Shown here: positions 24,714-34,268 of the stretch, in pieces
How the letters are laid out: each line of letters begins with the position of its first letter
How positions within the stretch are numbered: position 1 is the first letter of the stretch
Virus record (IMG/VR): IMGVR_UViG_3300005613_000001
Span: 463,113-527,112 of that record
Length of the DNA stretch: 64,000 nt
Source of the DNA: a virus
Strand: one strand, 5' to 3'
Notes under the pieces: model-generated
Seen by the model: the letters and a program-made list of their open reading frames with translations, nothing else
What the model was told of the DNA's origin: nothing
The model's database searches: none
Translations under genes and position numbers: made by a program

Positions 24714-25237
24714 AGGATAGCTGCTCCCAAAATAGCCTTAAATTTAGTTTTACATGACGCGGTGGCAATTAAAGCCCATCTTTCTTTACACTGTTCAATC
24801 TGGCCCTGTTCTTGAAATGGCCCTGCTTTTTTAAATGTTTTCTTATTTATACACAATCCATTCAATGTGGCCTGCTTAAAATTTGAAATTCTATCTACAA
24901 TGGGGAATAATACGTCCGCCTCGTTTGTTGCGAATCTTGAATACTTTACAGGCAAATTGCGGCGTATCCAAGTGCCTGCCATTGTAAATATCCCCCAATT
25001 AGACGGCACATTTCGCATACCCGTGTTTAACAATGAGGTAATGGTGTCCTTAGCTCGGAAAACAGGGCATATTGCTTTCATTTCATTAACAACATCTGCT
25101 TTGAAATTATTCGGGATCACAGCGATAAAATCATTGGGATAGCCTAATTTCAAAGATTTAACTGTACTTTGAAGTAAAATAGCATTTGGTTCAGTGCATA
25201 ATATAATGAAGCTGAACTCTTCACTCTTAAATGGCAT
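24710..25237 (-). CDS. GT-A-like glycosyltransferase-related protein
   Basis: 175 residues. SFIILCTEPNAILLQSTVKSLK resembles the first strand-helix of GT2-type enzymes, and NWGIFTMAGTWIRR sits where the DxD-type donor site is found, but no DxD is present, so it may be an inactive or divergent relative. TLNGLCINKKTFKKAGPF is reminiscent of the acceptor region. It lies among fibre and structural genes; a role in glycan addition or recognition is inference. Confidence 0.45.
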   Translation of the reverse strand: MPFKSEEFSFIILCTEPNAILLQSTVKSLKLGYPNDFIAVIPNNFKADVVNEMKAICPVFRAKDTITSLLNTGMRNVPSNWGIFTMAGTWIRRNLPVKYSRFATNEADVLFPIVDRISNFKQATLNGLCINKKTFKKAGPFQEQGQIEQCKERWALIATASCKTKFKAILGAAIL

Positions 25238-25252
25238 CTATTATCTCTTTAC

Positions 25253-26020
25253 TTATAACTGCACATCAAAATCAATTCTAATTACATCACTGGCTGTGAT
25301 TGCTGTATCTAATTTAAACGTCCCTGCGGCAGCGGTAGGGGTGAACTTATTTAAAGTCCAAGCATCGGTGGGTAATTCGCCTGGAACATATATGGCTTCA
25401 TCTTCGCCTAATCTGGTTCCATTAATGTAGACTCTAAGGCTTCCTGTCATATATGGAGTGCTAACAGAATTTACCTTATAATTCTTGTAGTTGGAAACAT
25501 GAACAGGCTGTATGTCATAATAATGTCTATGAATTGCTGTTAATGGGAAATTTAAATCCAAGTACATCTTGCCTGTCTGGTATCGCCAAGCGGTGCTAAC
25601 GGAATCTGCCATTACTACCGTACCATTCTCAAAAAGCACCGGCGTATTAGAAGCCCCTGCTGTCTCAAAGTTAAATTCAATTAAATTAGATTCATCTTCA
25701 ATCAAAGTGAGCTTATCCCGCTCAGCACTCAGCATTCTGACATATGTGGAACTATCAGTGTGTTCTTCAATATCATGTAATGCCGCATCCACAGCACTTG
25801 TCTTTAAAGCACCACTATCCTGTAGAGAGGCAGAAAGTCTAGCGTTCACGCTACTTGCTGAACCATGAGCACCATCTAGCTCATTGCGGTTTGTATCTAC
25901 AGCGTTATTAATAATAGTTTGTCTGCCCAGGATGTTACGAAGGGGCATATTGTCAAATTCATGACGGTAGGGCATTAAGCCTGTGTAATATACTTCTGGA
26001 ATAGAATAAATATTTGGCAT
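25253..26020 (-). CDS. Tail/baseplate structural protein
   Basis: 255 residues. N-terminus PEVYYTGLMPYRHEFDNMPL; the middle (about 45-130) is helical with NNAVDTNRNELDGAHGSASSVNARL and HDIEEHTDSSTYVRM; the C-terminal part is beta-rich with GSLRVYINGTRLGEDEAIYVPG and IRIDFDVQL, the kind of strand pattern found in phage fibre attachment proteins. Not assigned to a named family. Located between baseplate and fibre genes, suggesting a connector. Confidence 0.62.
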   Translation of the reverse strand: MPNIYSIPEVYYTGLMPYRHEFDNMPLRNILGRQTIINNAVDTNRNELDGAHGSASSVNARLSASLQDSGALKTSAVDAALHDIEEHTDSSTYVRMLSAERDKLTLIEDESNLIEFNFETAGASNTPVLFENGTVVMADSVSTAWRYQTGKMYLDLNFPLTAIHRHYYDIQPVHVSNYKNYKVNSVSTPYMTGSLRVYINGTRLGEDEAIYVPGELPTDAWTLNKFTPTAAAGTFKLDTAITASDVIRIDFDVQL

Positions 26021-26084
26021 TATTTCCTCACAATTTCCCTTATGCGATCAAGATTATATAGCCCTACATTGCCAAAGATTTGCT

Positions 26085-26393
26085 TCAATCAAAATCATCT
26101 TTATTGGGTGTCATAATTAAAAGTGACTCGGTGGCCTTCCAATTAAAGTAATAAGTCTTGCCTTCTATGGTCAGGGGCACTACTTCTCCCGCTGAAAGTG
26201 TAGTATGGGTACTTGCTAAATCTTCATCTATTACTACAATGTTAATTTTGGAATTTAATGTAGGGCCTACTAATTCAGATTTATTTTTGCCATCTTCTAT
26301 AAATTCAACGACTACAAAAATGTAGCCTATCACACAAAGTAGCCCTACTACAACTAATGACCAAAAGATCATCCTATGCATTGATCGCCTCAT
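26085..26393 (-). CDS. Small membrane-anchored protein
   Basis: 102 residues with one N-terminal transmembrane helix (IFWSLVVVGLLCVIGYIFVVVEF, about 9-31) after a basic start (MRRSMHRM), and a small soluble beta domain (LSAGEVVPLTIEGKTYYFNWKATESLLI). Type II membrane orientation or signal anchor. Unrecognised; could be a tail-associated or lysis accessory protein. Confidence 0.6.
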   Translation of the reverse strand: MRRSMHRMIFWSLVVVGLLCVIGYIFVVVEFIEDGKNKSELVGPTLNSKINIVVIDEDLASTHTTLSAGEVVPLTIEGKTYYFNWKATESLLIMTPNKDDFD

Positions 26394-26400
26394 TTATTTC

Positions 26401-26868
26401 TTAAACAAAATTCAATCGCCAATTCCAGGTAATTTGCATTTGGTTGGTTTTGGTAAGATCGGGGAAAGTAACCATACTGTATAGTTGGCCGTTTTGCATT
26501 CGGAGAGCCATTTCATTTAATATGGCTGAATTAGCTTCTGTAAAACTAATCACGGAGGTAAAAATCACTTGTGTTTCATCTCTGCTTGCAATTACAGATT
26601 TGGAGAGTTCCGTAACGCCAAACAAACCTGTACGGCTAGCTGCCACAAATTTTTGAACACCACCACTTGCACCATTTGTCCCAAAAATCATTTGGGAAAT
26701 ATAGAAGTCATAAGTATCATCTACTTCATTTGCTAGTGATTTCGCCAAGGCAATACGACCGTTGCGAAGAATGGTATTTTTGAAGGTTTTAACTTCCTTT
26801 CGCCCATCACGATAATCAATAATTCGTTCTATTGTGCCCTCGGGCTGTATCTGTTCATTAACGTTCAT
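26401..26868 (-). CDS. Baseplate/tail accessory structural protein
   Basis: 155 residues from the ATG at 26868, which overlaps the preceding stop (ATGA). Contains KTFKNTILRNGRIALAKSLANE (about 28-50) followed by a beta-rich body (ISQMIFGTNGASGG, TQVIFTSVISFTEANSAILNEMALRMQNG), the pattern of small phage virion proteins that begin KxxxNxxxxxGr. Coupled to the large gpI-like baseplate gene. Exact role unknown. Confidence 0.65.
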   Translation of the reverse strand: MNVNEQIQPEGTIERIIDYRDGRKEVKTFKNTILRNGRIALAKSLANEVDDTYDFYISQMIFGTNGASGGVQKFVAASRTGLFGVTELSKSVIASRDETQVIFTSVISFTEANSAILNEMALRMQNGQLYSMVTFPDLTKTNQMQITWNWRLNFV

Positions 26869-29800
26869 ATTTCTCCTTTTTCTTCTAAGCCGCTTGCCCA
26901 CTCAATATTGAATGAAATATCCTCGGATTGCTGAATAGTCTCAACAATTTCATCTTTGTTTGCGGCATTTAACATTGCAGCCTTAAATGCCATAGGGGCT
27001 GCTGTTTCCACAGTATTTACAATGATATCTTTACCCCTTCTATCTACGAAATCAAATGCATGTCCCGGTCCTGCCGGATCTCTTTGTGGTCGCACGGTCA
27101 AGTCCTCTTTCATTGCTTTATAAATAGTAAAATCTGTATTAGCCACCCCAGCGGTTCCCCAAACTTGAGCAGGACCGCCAAGAGTAATTTCTGTTCCATT
27201 TATGTCATTAATAACAAAATAATCTGCATCAACATAAAGTAGAAAGTCTTCTTTAAAATGCCCATCGCTAAATGGCGGAGTCCATTCGGTTGAAGGGGCA
27301 TCTGTTCCCGTGCCTTGTTCTAAGAACCCACCATCTTCCCAAGGGTATCCTGGCGCACTAGCTCCGTTCTGGATATTTAGATTAGTTTCATAATTTGTAC
27401 TTGTAGTAAGTGTAGCACCGGAATATGCCACATACCCCACTTCATTATCTACCAATCTACGATATACGCTAATTGCGCCCGCACCAGCGACTCCGTTGTA
27501 ATCCATATAAAGGGTCTTAGAGGCTCCCTCTTCAAATCCTATAACTTCATATTCAGAACCGCCCCAAACTACGTAATCCCCAATATTAATTAAAATTCTA
27601 ATATCAGACGTTGCGGCATCTGTGATTACAACCTTGCCCCTTGCTGTTACCGTTAATGCCCCAGTTGTGCTTGTCGTAATAGGAACAGAACCATCATCTA
27701 GAAGGGTATAGGTTATTCCTGTGCCCGCTACACCACCATCATCTATCAATAGTGTGCCATCTGGAAGGGTGGTAAGAATGGTATAAGTGGAAGCACCTAT
27801 TTTAATCTCCCATGCTCCTCCGCTGTAGTCTGCATCATTATCTACATCCCACTGTGTCTTTACTCCCAATAATCCAAAATTAACAGAGGCGTCAGAGAAG
27901 TTATTGACATCATCGCGTGAAATGGTATTCACGGCGTTGGTATAAACAATATTGGATAGCCTGAATGTAAATTCGCCTGTGCGAAAAGGACTTTCAGAGA
28001 TCGTATCAGGACTAGCTGGGTCAATCCATATTGTATTTTTAGTTGGTTCTCCTGAGACTGTGTAAGTTCCCGCCCTACCAATAGCCGGAGCTAAAATTTC
28101 AAGCACATTATCATTAGTTCCTGCCACATAGGCAGCAGGATCATTAATGTATGTGGAATTATTAAAATTAAGCTCTTGGAAATCTACATTAGGCGCATAA
28201 AGAACAATGTGATCGTTACTTACAGTACCCTTCACACCTGTCACCACGGCCCGCAAATCAGCGGTCTCAGTTCTTTTGACCATTTCAGGTGGCATCTCCC
28301 ACATATTGTGTTCCATTGATCTACTAAAGATGGTTTGAGCCGTACCACAATAAACATTTTCATCTACAGCTACCGTAACCAAAGCTTCAACTTCCTCCAC
28401 ACCGCAGTTTACAAACTCTTCAACTCCCCCGGAGAAATTCATAGTATGAAGAACGGCATGAAATGGCTTAAATTCATCTATAATTGATAATGCTTCAATA
28501 ATCCTATCATCTGACAAACTCTCAATTTCAATATCTACTGTAAATTTGCTACCCAAACATTTCGTACAGCAGTCTAAGAAGTCTTTGTCAATATCACAAG
28601 GGTCAGTTGAATCCCTTAAACTACCATTATACTCCTCCATATTGTAAATATTTTCTGAGAACGGGAACTCAGTTCTTATCTGACCAAAAACAACTGCCGG
28701 AGTGTAAGGTTGCCTGTCGGGTATGATAACGTCAAATAGAGGATCATCCTCCTCAATAACACGTACATTCCAGTTTTTCAACGGATATGTTTGATCCCTG
28801 AAATCTCTTTGATCGTCTAACGGTAATGTTCTAATATAATCCTCAATAGATTGTTGAGTGGCATTAGGAACGTTGTTTACTTCATACGTTATCTTTAAAA
28901 GGTCATCTTCTGCTAAAACAATGGGGCTCATAGAAAGTTGATGACCTACCCATGTCATCGTGGTTACGCCATCCACTGTTACAAATGTAACGTAGTCTGA
29001 TGTTAAATCAACAAAATCATCACTTCCCGCTGGGCGAATGGAAAGTTCAAAATTATTAGTATCAATAGGCAAAATTGGGTTTTTGTCTAATGTGAATTCT
29101 GTTTGTCCATTGCTTGATACCAATAACCCTTCTACCCAAGTATAAGGAGAAACAACCTGCCAAAGTCTTGTTAATTTAGTCAAAACAATGTCTGCTTGTG
29201 CAAGTGCCTCTTCCAATGCTAAATATGTTCCTTTTCGCTTAAATAATGGAATGGACCTCTTGATCTGCCTCCTCCACAATGTAGGATCACCACTTCTAAG
29301 CTGAAGATTGAACATGTTTGCCAGCAAGTTTAAAAATGATTCATTGGTTACATTGGCATCCATTAAATCAATTAGTTGATTGGCTAAATCTTCTACAAAA
29401 GTGAATCCTTTTGCTATCGCCCCATTAAAATTGTCTATAACTTCAGGTGTCAAATCATGGTCACCCAAGTAACTCTTAAACATTTGAGGCGTATATCTAT
29501 CCAACAGAGTGTCATACTTGAGAGGATCAGTAAAATGCGTGGGAACAGCGGTAGTAATTTGTGTTGCGCCAAAAAGATCAAATTGTCGGTAATTTGTTGA
29601 AGTATCCCCGGCTACATTCACAGTCCAAGTCCAACAAACAAAATATTGTCCCTCTCGCCTTCCATCGGGCTCCCAAGTCAGTTGGAAAGTACCTGTGCTT
29701 GTTCTTTCTAAAATGGCATTATCTGTGTCGGTAGACAGCCAGGCGGGAAACAACTCGGTGCCAAAGTTATCAGAAGGGGTTGCTTCATTATAATAAAAAG

Positions 29801-30104
29801 TAGAGGCAACCACACTTTGTTCTGCATCTTGTCTTAACTTGGTTGCATTTTCAATATTATCAGCAGTTGGAGTCGTGCAAGCCAATTCTTCAGCAGCAAT
29901 CGCAGCAGTTAGCTTGTCTTGATTGTAATTTTTAGATTCATGCTCTCTAAGGTTGCCACTAATAAAATCCCTTTCAATGAAGTAGATTGTCACATTGTCA
30001 ACTTTATATGGATCAACCAAACACCCATCGGTATCTGTTGTTTCTAAATCAATAAGCACTGTGTCCGCCATTGTAGGCGATTCATCAAGTGTTTTTATTG
30101 CCAT
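26865..30104 (-). CDS. Large baseplate protein with tail-protein-I domain
   Basis: 1,079 residues. The central region (about 200-335) matches phage tail protein I: ...LLDRYTPQMF, EDLANQLIDLMDAN, LANMFNLQL, RRQIKRSIPLFKRKGTYLALEEAL. N-terminal part is beta-rich with Thr/Asp; the C-terminal ~450 residues hold repeated beta strands (e.g. LLIDDGG, GYVAYSGATLT), an enlargement beyond P2 gpI (~180 residues). In myoviruses this protein binds gpJ in the baseplate wedge. Followed in this operon order (gp25, gpJ, gpI) it confirms a contractile tail. Confidence 0.78.
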   Translation of the reverse strand: MAIKTLDESPTMADTVLIDLETTDTDGCLVDPYKVDNVTIYFIERDFISGNLREHESKNYNQDKLTAAIAAEELACTTPTADNIENATKLRQDAEQSVVASTFYYNEATPSDNFGTELFPAWLSTDTDNAILERTSTGTFQLTWEPDGRREGQYFVCWTWTVNVAGDTSTNYRQFDLFGATQITTAVPTHFTDPLKYDTLLDRYTPQMFKSYLGDHDLTPEVIDNFNGAIAKGFTFVEDLANQLIDLMDANVTNESFLNLLANMFNLQLRSGDPTLWRRQIKRSIPLFKRKGTYLALEEALAQADIVLTKLTRLWQVVSPYTWVEGLLVSSNGQTEFTLDKNPILPIDTNNFELSIRPAGSDDFVDLTSDYVTFVTVDGVTTMTWVGHQLSMSPIVLAEDDLLKITYEVNNVPNATQQSIEDYIRTLPLDDQRDFRDQTYPLKNWNVRVIEEDDPLFDVIIPDRQPYTPAVVFGQIRTEFPFSENIYNMEEYNGSLRDSTDPCDIDKDFLDCCTKCLGSKFTVDIEIESLSDDRIIEALSIIDEFKPFHAVLHTMNFSGGVEEFVNCGVEEVEALVTVAVDENVYCGTAQTIFSRSMEHNMWEMPPEMVKRTETADLRAVVTGVKGTVSNDHIVLYAPNVDFQELNFNNSTYINDPAAYVAGTNDNVLEILAPAIGRAGTYTVSGEPTKNTIWIDPASPDTISESPFRTGEFTFRLSNIVYTNAVNTISRDDVNNFSDASVNFGLLGVKTQWDVDNDADYSGGAWEIKIGASTYTILTTLPDGTLLIDDGGVAGTGITYTLLDDGSVPITTSTTGALTVTARGKVVITDAATSDIRILINIGDYVVWGGSEYEVIGFEEGASKTLYMDYNGVAGAGAISVYRRLVDNEVGYVAYSGATLTTSTNYETNLNIQNGASAPGYPWEDGGFLEQGTGTDAPSTEWTPPFSDGHFKEDFLLYVDADYFVINDINGTEITLGGPAQVWGTAGVANTDFTIYKAMKEDLTVRPQRDPAGPGHAFDFVDRRGKDIIVNTVETAAPMAFKAAMLNAANKDEIVETIQQSEDISFNIEWASGLEEKGEI

Positions 30105-30115
30105 ATTTTTCTCCG

Positions 30116-31669
30116 TTACTCATAAATGAATGAAATAGTCACATCGTCATAACGGATTATTTCATTAAAATCGGCTGTGACGGTCAATCCACTATTATCA
30201 GGGTCAGAAGTTGTAAGCGTAATGTCGCTATTAGTAACTTCTCTTACATCGGATAAGATTTTAATTATATCTGTATCTTTCAAATCTTGACCATATTCCC
30301 AATTGTTTAAAGCAAAAAATGAATCAATACGCCTTACAATCCTTGTTCTTATTTCTTCCTCATATTTTCTTCGTGCTCTAGCTACGGTGACATCTAAACT
30401 GACATCTACTTCAATGATTACACCATCTCGAATACATAATTCATCCGTAAACATTTTTTTCTCATCTAACTCATTCTGCAAATCAACTTTTAATTCATTT
30501 GAAGCTTCTTCTAATCCATCTGAACCATCTTTTGCTAATATGTATAGATCAATAATGTTTGCTGCACATCCATAGTTTCTCAATACCGCCGTTGATTTGC
30601 CAACTTGACCATGATAAACACTTGCAAATTGATCTGCCAATGTTTTATAATCGGTTCCGGTGACTGCTCTATCTTGTGTGCGGATATACCGGGGTAGCTT
30701 CTGACGAATCTCTTCAATACCATCTCCGTTATATCCATATTCACCTTTGGTGTAGTTGGTAAATTCTACTGCCACCCCAAAAGGAAACACATCTATACCA
30801 ATTGCGCCTTGTGCCGTAACGCCTCCCGTAACAATATTCCCTCTGGTTCCGCCACCAACACGATAAACCACTTTAATTTCTGCGCCTTCACTTGGAATCA
30901 TACCCGCACGATTATTACCAAAAACAACATAAGCTGAATAATCGGGATTATATTCTAAACGAAATTCCCTTCTAGGTTGAGAATCTGTGAAATATTCAAC
31001 TTGATCCCATTGAACGCCTTCCACATAAACACGGACGGATTGATAAATAATTGGCAAATTGGGAATTAAAACCGTCTGCCCAATACTGCCGTCTCCTTCA
31101 AAGAAGGCTTCTATTGTCACACCTTCTAAACCAACTATATTAGATATTGTAGTTTTTCCAGCGGGAACTACAATATCTTCATCTAAAATAGGGTTATCAT
31201 CAGAGTCAGCAGGGAAAAGCTCAATTGTAATAGCACCCTCATTAGTTCCACTTTCAATTGTATAAGGCGTAGGAATAGTCAGATGTTCTGTCAAAACCTT
31301 ATTTGTTGTTGCTGTCCACATTGATTTTGATGCTATTGGAGGCAATGGATCAAAGCCAACCAACTTAGACAGCCTAAATGCATTGTCAATTTCTGTTACT
31401 GTGTCAATGAAAATTTCATTGGCTATTTGATCGATTTTAAAACTTAAGGTATCTCCGATGAAAGCAAAATTCTCCATCAACATAATTGCCAAAGACGACT
31501 CTACAAAGTCATTAAAGTCATCGGAAAACTTTTCATTAATAAAATTGATTAATCTACTTTTAATTGACCAAAAATCTTGGTTCGTATAATTAAAATTAGC
31601 TATATTTGTAGTCGAAATAGGCTCTGATATGTCATAGGGCCTTACTTCAAAAGGACAATTAACTGCCAT
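30116..31669 (-). CDS. Baseplate wedge protein J (gp6-like)
   Basis: 517 residues from the ATG at 31669, chosen for the GGAGG eight bases upstream; a TTG at 31681 also opens the frame. Family features: N-terminal FINEKFSDDFNDFVESSLAIMLMENFAFIGDTLSFKIDQIANEIF, RLSKLVGFDPLPP, central YVVFGNNRAGMIPSEGAEIKVVYRVGGGTRGN (about 250-280), then GYNGDGIEEIRQKLPRYIRTQDRAVTGTDYKTLADQF, the hallmark of gpJ/gp6. It forms the inner baseplate ring. Neighbours: gp25-like upstream by 12 nt, gpI-like downstream by 12 nt. Confidence 0.9.
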   Translation of the reverse strand: MAVNCPFEVRPYDISEPISTTNIANFNYTNQDFWSIKSRLINFINEKFSDDFNDFVESSLAIMLMENFAFIGDTLSFKIDQIANEIFIDTVTEIDNAFRLSKLVGFDPLPPIASKSMWTATTNKVLTEHLTIPTPYTIESGTNEGAITIELFPADSDDNPILDEDIVVPAGKTTISNIVGLEGVTIEAFFEGDGSIGQTVLIPNLPIIYQSVRVYVEGVQWDQVEYFTDSQPRREFRLEYNPDYSAYVVFGNNRAGMIPSEGAEIKVVYRVGGGTRGNIVTGGVTAQGAIGIDVFPFGVAVEFTNYTKGEYGYNGDGIEEIRQKLPRYIRTQDRAVTGTDYKTLADQFASVYHGQVGKSTAVLRNYGCAANIIDLYILAKDGSDGLEEASNELKVDLQNELDEKKMFTDELCIRDGVIIEVDVSLDVTVARARRKYEEEIRTRIVRRIDSFFALNNWEYGQDLKDTDIIKILSDVREVTNSDITLTTSDPDNSGLTVTADFNEIIRYDDVTISFIYE

Positions 31670-31681
31670 CAAATCCTCCAA

Positions 31682-32113
31682 TTACGCCAATGGTACTTCC
31701 AATACTAACTCTTGAACCGACTGTATATCTTCAGGATCATACAATGTAATCCGAATGCCTAAAATATGCTCCAAATCTTGCATCGCATCTGATTCGTTTA
31801 TACTGTCTTCCCAATCACTATGCGATCCTATCTTTATATCTATCTGATCCACTACAACTCTTGGCTCCCAAGCCTGAATTGAAGTTGAAATCATAGATTT
31901 TGCCTGTTCAATGATTTCCTGGTCATTTGGATTAAAAAACAATTTCTTAAGAGGCGTGCCAAATTCGGGCAACATTACTCGTTCCCCAATATTCGTTAAT
32001 AATAATATGAGTAAATCTGATTTAATTGTATTTAAACCAGTTTGAGTACGAAGATACCCTCTAGGGTGTGTGTTAATTGGATATGGTGCGCCTCTAAATT
32101 TTTCTTCTGCCAT
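31682..32113 (-). CDS. gp25-like baseplate wedge protein
   Basis: 143 residues. Matches the T4 gp25/P2 gpW family: IKSDLLILLLTNIGERVMLPEFGTPLKKLFFNPND (about 30-65), including the EFG loop conserved in baseplate forms, then AWEPRVVVDQI and RITLYD near the C-terminus. It initiates sheath polymerisation on the baseplate in characterised phages. It lies between the spike and gpJ genes. Confidence 0.9.
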   Translation of the reverse strand: MAEEKFRGAPYPINTHPRGYLRTQTGLNTIKSDLLILLLTNIGERVMLPEFGTPLKKLFFNPNDQEIIEQAKSMISTSIQAWEPRVVVDQIDIKIGSHSDWEDSINESDAMQDLEHILGIRITLYDPEDIQSVQELVLEVPLA

Positions 32114-32117
32114 TGTT

Positions 32118-34268
32118 TTATCCTATTACTGGACCTATTCTTGGTACATCAAATACTCCTTCGCATTCATCCGGCCTCTTAGCGGAAGCAAATACTCTTT
32201 CACTCAAAGATTTTTCGGTAATGTGCAATAACATTGGGAAAATCGGGCACCTAGTAATACATCTGCCCACTAATACGGGATATAAACACGGACCCATTTC
32301 TTCGGGAGTGGGATTATCAACACCAGGCGGGGGACAATCACGACCAGCAAACAGTAAAATATACTTTTCAGCAAAGAAAATATGTTGATCTGCGTGATTG
32401 AAGTATAAATCTTTAGGAATATCTATTAAATATTTACCATTTAAAACAAATAAAGTTTTATCGGTTGGGCCTAAGCACCCTTCTTCATCTCCTACTATTA
32501 CGTGTTCATGTCCCAATGTGTGCCTTATGTAATCCCCGCCTGCTCGCACGAATATCTGCCCGCAGGTGTTGTTGGTATTTTCTTGCAATCTGATTTCATG
32601 ATGACCACAACAAGATCCCTTTTGAGGAGCCACTATTCTAATATATTGCTGATCCATTACCTCCTGAGATTGAGCATCATTCATCTCCATCATTAGACCA
32701 TAACCTGATCTAATTCTTACATAAGCATTCTTAGCCTTAGGGGCCGGAACTCCACCCTCTCTTCTTTTTGAAGATGGTTGCTCATTGTTAAAGTCAATCA
32801 TCTCAAGTGTGTGATTGCTTGTGCTTTGCATGGTAATCCCACGACTCGGACCACCTATATCGCCAGGAAGTGTATCATCATTTAATTCAACTCTATTCCC
32901 ATTAGCAGTTAATAGGAGAATTCCATTTCTAGCTGGACGAGGACGGGGAACCATATCAAGATCTTCATTGATCTGAGATGGAAGTGCCGTTACATCCCAA
33001 GGATCGTATTCTCCATCATCTGCTGGTGTCCTGCCCCCTCTTAAACCAGGAGGAGAATTTTCATCCCCGCCCCCAGGTTGATATTCTTCGTCATTTAATT
33101 CAACACGGTGTCCCGTCATAGATTTAAATAACATCTTACCCTTACACTCGTTCCTGCAACCCCAGTCAAAAGGTTCCTGTGATCGTTCCCATTTTGGTAT
33201 ACCTATAGGCTCGGCAACTGAATCGTCAAAAATTGCTGTGTGACCACCAAAAGTTAAAATTTGGATACCACTTTGAGGTAATTCTGCCTTATTATTTTGA
33301 GGCGTGCCTGGCCCCGTATAAGGCCGACATTCATTTTTATGTTTAAAATATTTATTTTGACATTCTCCTTGGAGAACAGCCTTATCATCACAGCTTTCCA
33401 TTTTTTCAATGGGGTTGCCTTCTTCATCAAGACAATCAGCATTCCCCGATGTGTTACCACAACATTGAGGGTGAGCCCACTGCCCAGCGTCATGCATATG
33501 ATCGTCTTTAAAGATCATCCAGTTTCCCGTACTGGACATAAGCTCCATTCTCTTCCAACGATAATTACACTTAGGGTCACCATCATCCATTTTAAGCATG
33601 TGTTTTTGAACACTCTTGATGCCCGATTGGTGTGGAATAGTGGCTCTTAGAAATGCATCAGGATCAACTTCAATTTCATTTAAAGAATCAGGGTCAAACA
33701 TCTGATAATTGTCAGTGTTCCACGGCGGTAAAACTTGTGATTCATCATTAGGGTCGCCCTCTCCTGGTCCAATGAAATATCCTTTTCGGGTGCCTTCATG
33801 AATATCATCATATTCCTTCATGGTCACAATGCTATCCCAAATCCTTGACCCTGACGTTCCTCTGTTTCTAGTCCAAATTGAACCTAAATAATATGGGGCA
33901 AGACTATGACCAGCCTCAAAAATAACCATAATAGTCGAACCGGCAGGCGGCACTGCTACCATTCCTGAATCATCAAAACCACTATAAGATGAGATTGGCG
34001 AAGCAAAAGGATATTTCTTGGTATTCATATCCGGCTTATGAAGATAAGGGCTAAAAAATCGCACCCGACCTTGTAAATGCGGATCTTCTGTGCTAATCAC
34101 CCACGCCTTATACACAGACATCTCAGCGGGATTTCGATGGGGAACTTGATCTGTGCTATGTTTTATACTCCCAACAAATTGTGCCATGCTGAAAAGTTCA
34201 TCTGATAACTTTTCTTCAAGCGATCTTATCCTTTGTCGTGATTCGTGTACTACTGAAAAAAATGACAT
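32118..34268 (-). CDS. gp5/VgrG-like baseplate spike protein
   Basis: 716 residues. Residues ~45-135 form the OB-fold of gp5/VgrG spikes (VYKAWVISTEDPHLQGRVRFFSP ... VAVPPAGSTIMVIFEAGHSLAPYYLGSIW). The middle is Cys-, Asn- and Asp-rich (CCGNTSGNADC..., KCNYRWKRMELM) with repeated GHRVELNDEE / GNRVELNDD / NHTLEMIDF units (about 390-500) that suit a beta-helix needle; the last ~60 residues are Cys-rich. No lysozyme domain is seen. It would be the central membrane-puncturing spike. Coupled to the hub gene just upstream by adjacency. Confidence 0.8.
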   Translation of the reverse strand: MSFFSVVHESRQRIRSLEEKLSDELFSMAQFVGSIKHSTDQVPHRNPAEMSVYKAWVISTEDPHLQGRVRFFSPYLHKPDMNTKKYPFASPISSYSGFDDSGMVAVPPAGSTIMVIFEAGHSLAPYYLGSIWTRNRGTSGSRIWDSIVTMKEYDDIHEGTRKGYFIGPGEGDPNDESQVLPPWNTDNYQMFDPDSLNEIEVDPDAFLRATIPHQSGIKSVQKHMLKMDDGDPKCNYRWKRMELMSSTGNWMIFKDDHMHDAGQWAHPQCCGNTSGNADCLDEEGNPIEKMESCDDKAVLQGECQNKYFKHKNECRPYTGPGTPQNNKAELPQSGIQILTFGGHTAIFDDSVAEPIGIPKWERSQEPFDWGCRNECKGKMLFKSMTGHRVELNDEEYQPGGGDENSPPGLRGGRTPADDGEYDPWDVTALPSQINEDLDMVPRPRPARNGILLLTANGNRVELNDDTLPGDIGGPSRGITMQSTSNHTLEMIDFNNEQPSSKRREGGVPAPKAKNAYVRIRSGYGLMMEMNDAQSQEVMDQQYIRIVAPQKGSCCGHHEIRLQENTNNTCGQIFVRAGGDYIRHTLGHEHVIVGDEEGCLGPTDKTLFVLNGKYLIDIPKDLYFNHADQHIFFAEKYILLFAGRDCPPPGVDNPTPEEMGPCLYPVLVGRCITRCPIFPMLLHITEKSLSERVFASAKRPDECEGVFDVPRIGPVIG